A DNA stretch of 16,897 nucleotides. Origin: AC-69 sp044869895. Lineage in GTDB: Bacteria > Actinomycetota > UBA4738 > HRBIN12. Shown here one piece after another: positions 12,459 to 16,897 of this stretch. The number at the start of each line of letters is the position of its first letter. Position 1 is the stretch's first letter. The notes under the pieces are model-generated. The model saw only the letters and a list, made by a program, of their open reading frames with translations. It was not told where the DNA came from and made no database searches. The stretch lies in contig JBIOXZ010000045.1 in assembly GCA_044869895.1 (NCBI GenBank), positions 1 to 16,897 on the forward strand, read 5' to 3'. A program made the position numbers and the translations under genes.

Positions 12459-13373
12459 ATGAATGCCCCGGTCCTTCGGCTCACGCAGGCCCTGTGGTTC
12501 CGGTGGCTGGCCACCCGGACCCCCCCGGGCCGTGCCCTCGCATCGCGGTTCGTAGCCGGCGAGCGCCTAGACGACGCCATCGTGGCCGCCCGGTTGCTCG
12601 CCGACGACGGGATTCGGGCGATGCTGGATCACTTGGGGGAGAACGTGCGGGCCCCCGAGCAGGCGTCCGAGGCAGCCAATGCCTACGTCCGGGCCCTCGA
12701 CCGGATCCGCGATGAGGGCGACCTCGACTGCATGGTTTCGGTCAAGCTGTCGCAGCTGGGCCTCGACTTCTCAGCCGAGCTCTGCGTCTCACAGATGGAA
12801 CGAGTGATGGCCGCAGCATCGTCCGCCGGTTCCGTGGTGATGATCGACATGGAGAGCAGCGCGTACGTCGACCGGACCCTAGCCATCTTTCGTAACTTGC
12901 GAGCCCGCCACGATCGGCTCGGATTGTGCCTGCAGTGTTCGCTGCGCCGGACCGACGCCGACATCCGAACCCTTCCCCCGGATTCGATCATCCGACTGGT
13001 GAAGGGGGCCTACCTGGAATCGCCGGAGATCGCCCTCTCGAGCCGGAGGGAGGTGGATGCCGCGTTCGCCCGGTGCTTGGTCCGGCTGATCGACCTGGGC
13101 CATAGTGTGCACGTCGCCACGCACGATCCCCGGCTGATCGAGGGGACGAAGCGGTTCCTGGAACGTCGCGGCGTGCTCTGGTCTCGCCTGGAGTTCCAGA
13201 TGTTGTTCGGGGTCCGGCGGGATCTTCAACGTCGCCTGGCGCAGGGCGGATACCCGGTGCGCGTGTACATCCCCTACGGCGCCGAATGGTATCCCTACCT
13301 GACCCGGCGACTGGCCGAGCGACCTGCCAATATGTGGTTCTTCCTGACGAACCTGGTGAGGAGAAGGAGATGA
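12459..13373 (+). CDS. Proline dehydrogenase (single-domain, FAD-dependent)
   Basis: Oxidises L-proline to delta-1-pyrroline-5-carboxylate (P5C), passing electrons through FAD to the membrane quinone pool. The 304-residue monofunctional type is the normal length for Gram-positive lineages; no P5C dehydrogenase domain is fused, and that enzyme is encoded separately at 15295. Barrel motifs are in order: VSVKLSQLGLD (about 92-102), MIDMESSAYVDRTL, LQCSLRRTDAD, RLVKGAYLESPE, VATHDPRLI, LEFQMLFGVRRDLQ, and VRVYIPYGAEWYPYLTRRLAER near the C-terminus. The final segment holds the substrate-binding Arg pair and Tyr typical of PRODH. It begins eight bases after a -10-like box in the tandem repeat, and ends 18 bp before proC with the same orientation. 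Confidence 0.95.
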   Translation: MNAPVLRLTQALWFRWLATRTPPGRALASRFVAGERLDDAIVAARLLADDGIRAMLDHLGENVRAPEQASEAANAYVRALDRIRDEGDLDCMVSVKLSQLGLDFSAELCVSQMERVMAAASSAGSVVMIDMESSAYVDRTLAIFRNLRARHDRLGLCLQCSLRRTDADIRTLPPDSIIRLVKGAYLESPEIALSSRREVDAAFARCLVRLIDLGHSVHVATHDPRLIEGTKRFLERRGVLWSRLEFQMLFGVRRDLQRRLAQGGYPVRVYIPYGAEWYPYLTRRLAERPANMWFFLTNLVRRRR

Positions 13374-13391
13374 GTCGAGGAAGGACGGGGA

Positions 13392-14222
13392 ATGACTAGG
13401 CGGGTCGCGTTCCTCGGCGGCGGCAAGATGGGCGAGGCTCTGGTGTCCGGGCTGATCCGCTCGGGTGGGCGTAACGCCGACGAGATCATGGTGACCGCCC
13501 GTCGCGAGGAGCGAGCACGTGAACTGGCCGAACGAAACGGCGTGACCGCCACCCTGTCCAATCCCGAGGCCGTGGAGTGGGCCGAAACCGTCGTGCTCAC
13601 GGTCAAGCCACAGGATATCGAGGCTCTCCTGGGACAGGTGGCCGAGCACGTGACGTCGGAGCACCTCGTGGTCAGCTTCGCCGCCGGCGTCCGAACCTCG
13701 TTCGTGGAGAAGCATCTCGCCTCGACGGTGCCGGTAGTCCGCGTCATGTCGAACATCGCCGTGTTGGTGGACGAGGCCATGTCGGTGGTCTCCCCCGGAT
13801 CCCAGGCCGAGGACAAGCACCTCTCGGTCGCCGAGGAACTCTTGGGTTACGTGGGAAAGGTGATCCGGCTCCCCGAGGTCCACCTCGATGCAATCACGGC
13901 CACGAGCGGCTCGGGTCCGGCCTACTTCTTCCTGTTGGCCGAGGCGATGATCGAGGCATGCATCCTCCTCGGGCTGTCGCGGGACGTGGCCACCGAGCTC
14001 ATCATCCAGACCATGCTCGGCTCGGCCAAGATGCTGCGTGTCACGGGCAAGCACCCCGTGGAGCTCCGGGAGATGGTGACCTCCCCCGGCGGCACGACCA
14101 TCGCGGCGATCCGTCACCTGGAGGAGGCTGGCGTGCGGGCCGCATTCCTGAACGCCATCGACGCCGCCCGCCGCCGGAGCGCCGAGCTGGCCCGGGGCGG
14201 CGAAGAGGAAGGGGACGCCTGA
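13392..14222 (+). CDS. proC: Pyrroline-5-carboxylate reductase
   Basis: NAD(P)H-dependent reduction of P5C to L-proline, the last step of proline synthesis. The 276-residue length is standard. It has an N-terminal Rossmann motif FLGGGKMGEALVSGL (about 6-20), VLTVKPQD, VVRVMSNIAVLVDEAMS, and the C-terminal dimerisation helices with TATSGSGPAYFFLLAEAM and VTSPGGTTIAAI, all signature P5CR elements. AAGGA lies six bases before ATG 13392. It follows proline dehydrogenase by 18 bp, so a catabolic and a biosynthetic enzyme that run the same interconversion in opposite directions share a transcript. The stop is two bases before the small ORF that follows. Confidence 0.96.
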   Translation: MTRRVAFLGGGKMGEALVSGLIRSGGRNADEIMVTARREERARELAERNGVTATLSNPEAVEWAETVVLTVKPQDIEALLGQVAEHVTSEHLVVSFAAGVRTSFVEKHLASTVPVVRVMSNIAVLVDEAMSVVSPGSQAEDKHLSVAEELLGYVGKVIRLPEVHLDAITATSGSGPAYFFLLAEAMIEACILLGLSRDVATELIIQTMLGSAKMLRVTGKHPVELREMVTSPGGTTIAAIRHLEEAGVRAAFLNAIDAARRRSAELARGGEEEGDA

Positions 14223-14224
14223 GC

Positions 14225-14341
14225 GTGGGGCGGGGAGCGAGGGCCAGGGTGCGCTGGGCGCACGACCGGGAACGCAGGAAGAAGGTGCGGGAGAAGCGCA
14301 GAGCCGCCGAGCTCGCCGCGTCGAGGAAGAAGAGGAAGTAG
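14225..14341 (+). CDS. Very small, very basic protein after proC
   Basis: A 38-residue ORF starting with GTG two bases after the proC stop, with GAGGAAGGGG within the end of proC at about the right distance. Half of its residues are Arg or Lys (RERRKKVREKRRAAEL and a terminal SRKKRK), with a single Trp. It looks like a nucleic-acid- or ribosome-binding peptide. In mycobacteria a tiny basic ribosomal protein (bS22, the AURKAIP1/COX24-like family) is encoded just downstream of proC, so position and charge agree, but the recognisable bS22 sequence is absent and the identity is unproven. Tight coupling to proC supports a real gene; the short length leaves doubt. Confidence 0.5.
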   Translation: MGRGARARVRWAHDRERRKKVREKRRAAELAASRKKRK

Positions 14342-14351
14342 GGTCCCGCCC

Positions 14352-15134
14352 TCAGCCCTGGCTGTCGATCCGGTTGCGAAGGATGCCGATCCTCTCCGCC
14401 TCCAGCTCTATCTCGGCGCCGGGCCAGATCCGGTGATCCAGCTCGAGGGAGGTGAGAGGGGAGGCGGCGAAGGCCTCACCGGGCTCGAGGGCCTCCAGGC
14501 GCGAGGCCGCCGCCACCTCCTTCAGCAGGTCGTGAGCCGTGCCGTTCAGATTACCCTTGGCCCATTGATCGCCGTCCACGCGCACGGTGACGAACTCGGT
14601 CTGCGGGTCGATCTCGTCGGCCGTGAGGAGGCAAGGTCCGATGGCCACCGGGAGCCCATCGGGCCGAGGGGTCGGGTCGCCGGAGCCGTCCCGGACCGCG
14701 AAGTCGCTGACCAGTGTGTAGCCGAACACGGCATCCCCGACCTCGTGTGAGGAGCCGGCGTCCCTCACGCCTCGTCCGAGGATGGCAGCGATCCGAGGCT
14801 CATACTCGAGCCACCCCGCACCCGCCGGCCACGGCACCTGGTCGCCTGGACCCACCACCCTGCGAACGCCCTCGATCGTGTCACGGCTCCGAAGGGAGGT
14901 CGGGAGGATGGGCGGGAGCAGGCGTGCACCTTTGACGACGAGGGTGGCTGCCTCGTCCCGTTCCAGGGCTGCGCGGGCGGCATCGAGCACCGTGCCCCCG
15001 TTGCTCGAAACCAGGGCTTCCATGCTGGTGGGGAAGGCCGGGTGCCCGACCAGGTCGGGCAGGTCGACCACCTCACCCTCAAGGAGCGCTCCCAGTCGCC
15101 GGTGCCCCCATCGGTCGAAGGTCACGAGCCTCAA
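14352..15134 (-). CDS. Fumarylacetoacetate hydrolase (FAH) family protein
   Basis: Metal-dependent C-C or C-O hydrolase/isomerase-like enzyme; the substrate cannot be told. The 260-residue product opens with RLVTFDRWGHRRLGALLEGEVVDL, the standard N-terminal domain of bacterial FAH-like proteins. The catalytic fold has WLEYEPRIAAILGRG (about 108-122) with the E-x-E metal ligands, then VFGYTLVSDFAVRD with the metal-binding Asp, AIGPCLLTADEIDP, and VRVDGDQWAKGNL. The region that usually reads GTPxGVG near the C-terminus is instead EAFAASPLTSLEL, so the active site is atypical. The start is TTG 15134, chosen because the family begins RLVTF; GTG at 15125 is the alternative. TATCAT at 15150-15145 lies ten bases upstream. 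It converges with the proC cluster and diverges from P5C dehydrogenase. Confidence 0.85.
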   Translation of the reverse strand: MRLVTFDRWGHRRLGALLEGEVVDLPDLVGHPAFPTSMEALVSSNGGTVLDAARAALERDEAATLVVKGARLLPPILPTSLRSRDTIEGVRRVVGPGDQVPWPAGAGWLEYEPRIAAILGRGVRDAGSSHEVGDAVFGYTLVSDFAVRDGSGDPTPRPDGLPVAIGPCLLTADEIDPQTEFVTVRVDGDQWAKGNLNGTAHDLLKEVAAASRLEALEPGEAFAASPLTSLELDHRIWPGAEIELEAERIGILRNRIDSQG

Positions 15135-15144
15135 AGGGAGGCCG

Positions 15145-15150
15145 ATGATA
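15145..15150 (-). promoter_or_regulatory. -10 box of the FAH-family gene (TATCAT)
   Basis: TATCAT on the minus strand, ten bases before the TTG at 15134 and with no ribosome-binding site, suggests a very short leader. Confidence 0.35.
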
Positions 15151-15218
15151 CGCCTCCGCCCGGGCCGTTTCTTGATATCCGCGGGTCGGTTCGAGCGCGC
15201 GGGCGACTGGTGCGCGAC

Positions 15219-15248
15219 TTGGGACGGATCTGGCGCCCCGGCTACGAT
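15219..15248 (+). promoter_or_regulatory. Promoter of P5C dehydrogenase
   Basis: TTGGGA (15219-15224), an 18-bp spacer and TACGAT (15243-15248). The leader of about 40 nt ends in AGGAGG (15281-15286), eight bases before the ATG. The octamer TTCGAGCG flanks this promoter at 15190-15197 and 15260-15267, a possible operator pair. Confidence 0.5.
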
Positions 15249-15294
15249 ATGAGCCGTCGTTCGAGCGAGACCGTTCGATCAGGAGGCGACTCCC

Positions 15295-16863
15295 ATGGCA
15301 GAGCAGGGCTTCCGCATCACCTATGCGACCATGTCGGCCGATAACGAGGAGCTGCACAAGGCCTACGACCGGGGCATCAAGGTTGCCCGGTCCTGGCTGG
15401 GGAAGCGGCATCCGTTCTACGTGAACGGTGAGGCCAGGCAGGGGAGTGGAACCAAGGAGGAGCGGTCCCCGATCGACCACGACCTGGTGATCGGGGAGTT
15501 CGCCCAGGCCACCCGGGAGGATGTGCGGGACGCCGTGGCCGCGGCCACCGCCTTCGCGCCGGCGTGGGCGGCCACTCCGTGGAAGGAGCGGGTTGCCCTG
15601 GTCCGCAGGGCCGCCGACCTCATCTCTGAGCGGCGAAGCGAGCTCGCGGCGCTCATGGCCATGGAGGTCGGGAAGAACCGCCTGGAGGCCCTGGGCGACG
15701 TGGAGGAGTCGGCCGACCTGCTCCGATGGAACTGCAACGAGATGGAGAAGCACGACGGCTTCACCACGCCGATGCAGTCGATGGGCTCGCCTGGTGAGTA
15801 CGTGGACGTCCTTCGACCCTACGGCGTATGGGCCGTGATCAGCCCGTTCAACTTCCCCATGGCCTTGGCCGCCGGCCCCTCGAGCGGGGCGCTCGTGGCC
15901 GGGAACTGTGTGGTGTTCAAGCCGGCCCACCTCGGCGCCTTCACCGGCCTCAAGCTGTACGAGGTCTATCGGGATGCCGGGATCCCGCCGGCCGCGTTCC
16001 AGTTCCTGTCGGGTCCGGGGAGCGTGGTGGGTGATGAGCTGGTGAACCATCCGGACGTGGACGGCATCACCTTCACCGGCTCCTACGAGGTGGGGATGGG
16101 CATCTACAAGGGGTTCGCCAAGGACTTTCCCAAGCCGGTGATCTGCGAGATGGGCGGGAAGAACCCGGCCGTGGTCACCGAGAAGGCGGACCTGGACAAG
16201 GCGACGGACGGGGTGCTGCGCTCCGCGTTCGGCTACGGGGGCCAGAAGTGCTCGGCCAACTCCCGTGTATACGTCCACCGGAAGGTGTACGACGAGTTCG
16301 TGCGTCTCCTCAAGGAGAAGACCGAGAAGATCAAGATCGGCGATCCGCTTGAGAAGGACGTGTACTTGGGGCCGATCATCGACGACAACGCAGTGACCAC
16401 GTTCGAGGAGGCGTCGGCGGAGGCGAAGAAGAACGGGAACGTCGTCATCGGAGGTGACCGGCTGAAGGAGGGCGATCTGGCCCGGGGGAACTTCGTCCAG
16501 CCCACGGTGGTCGAGGTGCCGCTCGACTCCTGGATCTGGAAGCGGGAACTGTTCGTGCCGTTCGTCTCGGTCGCCCCCTACGACGACCTGGACGAGGCGC
16601 TTCGATTGGCGAACGACACCGAGTACGGCTTGACCGCTGGGTTCTACAGCGAGGATCGGGACGAGATCCAGCGGTTCCTCGACACGATCGAGGCCGGCGT
16701 GGTGTACGTGAACCGCCGGGCCGGCGCCACGACGGGCGCGTGGCCGGGCGTCCAGCCCTTCGGCGGCTGGAAGGGATCCGGCACCAGCGGGAAGGCCGGC
16801 GGCGGCCCCTACTATGTGCAGCAATACCTGCGCGAGCAGTCACGAACGGTGATCGAGGAGTGA
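15295..16863 (+). CDS. pruA: 1-pyrroline-5-carboxylate dehydrogenase (P5CDH)
   Basis: Oxidises glutamate semialdehyde, the open form of P5C, to glutamate with NAD+, completing proline catabolism begun by the enzyme at 12459. The 522-residue aldehyde dehydrogenase fold is the monofunctional RocA/PruA length. It has the family N-terminus (YATMSADNEELHKAYDRGI), the NAD-binding ISPFNFPMALAAG, ITFTGSYEVG, the general-base EMGGKNPAVV (E285), and the nucleophile in GGQKCSANSRVY (C319). NRRAGATTGAWPGVQPFGGWK near the C-terminus is characteristic of P5CDH rather than other aldehyde dehydrogenases. AGGAGG precedes ATG 15295 at ideal spacing. It has its own promoter and is split from proline dehydrogenase by proC, the basic ORF and an opposed FAH gene. 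A further ORF overlaps its stop. Confidence 0.96.
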   Translation: MAEQGFRITYATMSADNEELHKAYDRGIKVARSWLGKRHPFYVNGEARQGSGTKEERSPIDHDLVIGEFAQATREDVRDAVAAATAFAPAWAATPWKERVALVRRAADLISERRSELAALMAMEVGKNRLEALGDVEESADLLRWNCNEMEKHDGFTTPMQSMGSPGEYVDVLRPYGVWAVISPFNFPMALAAGPSSGALVAGNCVVFKPAHLGAFTGLKLYEVYRDAGIPPAAFQFLSGPGSVVGDELVNHPDVDGITFTGSYEVGMGIYKGFAKDFPKPVICEMGGKNPAVVTEKADLDKATDGVLRSAFGYGGQKCSANSRVYVHRKVYDEFVRLLKEKTEKIKIGDPLEKDVYLGPIIDDNAVTTFEEASAEAKKNGNVVIGGDRLKEGDLARGNFVQPTVVEVPLDSWIWKRELFVPFVSVAPYDDLDEALRLANDTEYGLTAGFYSEDRDEIQRFLDTIEAGVVYVNRRAGATTGAWPGVQPFGGWKGSGTSGKAGGGPYYVQQYLREQSRTVIEE

Positions 16864-16897
16864 GCGCTCCGGAGATCGCCGACCTCGCGGCGGCCCA
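16860..16897 (+). CDS. Start of a following gene, cut by the window end
   Basis: GTG at 16860 overlaps the P5CDH TGA in a GTGA, the common four-base overlap of coupled genes, and the frame stays open for twelve codons (SAPEIADLAAA) to the window edge. The Shine-Dalgarno is poorly placed. Too short to identify. Confidence 0.35.
   Translation, partial: MSAPEIADLAAA

Noticed and set aside
12166..12462. A 98-codon open frame across the structured RNA region, and a minus-strand frame opposite it
   Set aside because: No ribosome-binding site and no protein-like pattern; the sequence is better explained by paired RNA helices and runs into the proline dehydrogenase start.
12879..14117. A 412-codon open frame on the minus strand
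   Set aside because: Antisense to proline dehydrogenase and proC; no domain or start signal.
15079..16824. A 581-codon open frame on the minus strand
   Set aside because: Antisense to P5C dehydrogenase, with low-complexity composition and no recognisable domain.

Overview
This is a visibly GC-rich, densely coded chromosomal segment with GC-ending codons throughout. It looks like an actinobacterium (Actinomycetota), probably from a lineage without well-studied members. Three genes point there: an MshA-type mycothiol glycosyltransferase, a GlnR-type orphan response regulator lying upstream of type I glutamine synthetase, and an RsiG-family coiled-coil protein. Many genes have a TANNNT -10 box only 6-9 nt before the start codon, the pattern of leaderless transcription that is common in this phylum. 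I see no mobile elements, CRISPR, tRNA or rRNA.

Layout. (1) 34-2583, minus strand: glnR-like regulator, a small hypothetical protein and glnA, with a GlnR-box-like array in front of glnA. (2) 2628-3830, plus: a MoaD/ThiS-type sulfur carrier and a diacylglycerol/lipid kinase. (3) 3827-5875: assimilatory sulfate reduction as a divergent pair, cysH (APS reductase type) and sat. (4) 5879-7548: a GNAT acetyltransferase, divergent from a secreted coiled-coil M23 peptidase. (5) 7610-9088: an RsiG-family protein followed by an HD-GYP phosphodiesterase, a likely c-di-GMP signalling neighbourhood, with a structured intergenic region between them. (6) 9110-12021: an Rhizobium-etli-type L-asparaginase, mshA and a second GNAT enzyme. 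(7) 12022-12458: a 437-bp gap without a convincing gene, holding a terminator for the GNAT gene, the best consensus promoter of the window, a highly structured RNA of about 280 nt, its terminator, and a tandem 14-bp repeat at the next gene's start. (8) 12459-16863: proline dehydrogenase, proC, a tiny very basic ORF, a convergent FAH-family hydrolase and P5C dehydrogenase, then the first codons of another gene.

Functional themes. Nitrogen: GlnR, glutamine synthetase, asparaginase and both enzymes of proline catabolism, plus ProC running the reverse step. Sulfur and thiols: Sat, CysH, MshA and a sulfur-carrier protein. Signalling: the RsiG and HD-GYP pair.

The best candidate for something undescribed is the structured RNA at 12150-12429. 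Its predicted transcription start falls on the first base of a 13-bp long-range closing helix. That helix encloses about 200 nt of hairpins, followed by a strong terminator-like stem. I could not match it to a known RNA family by its conserved motifs.
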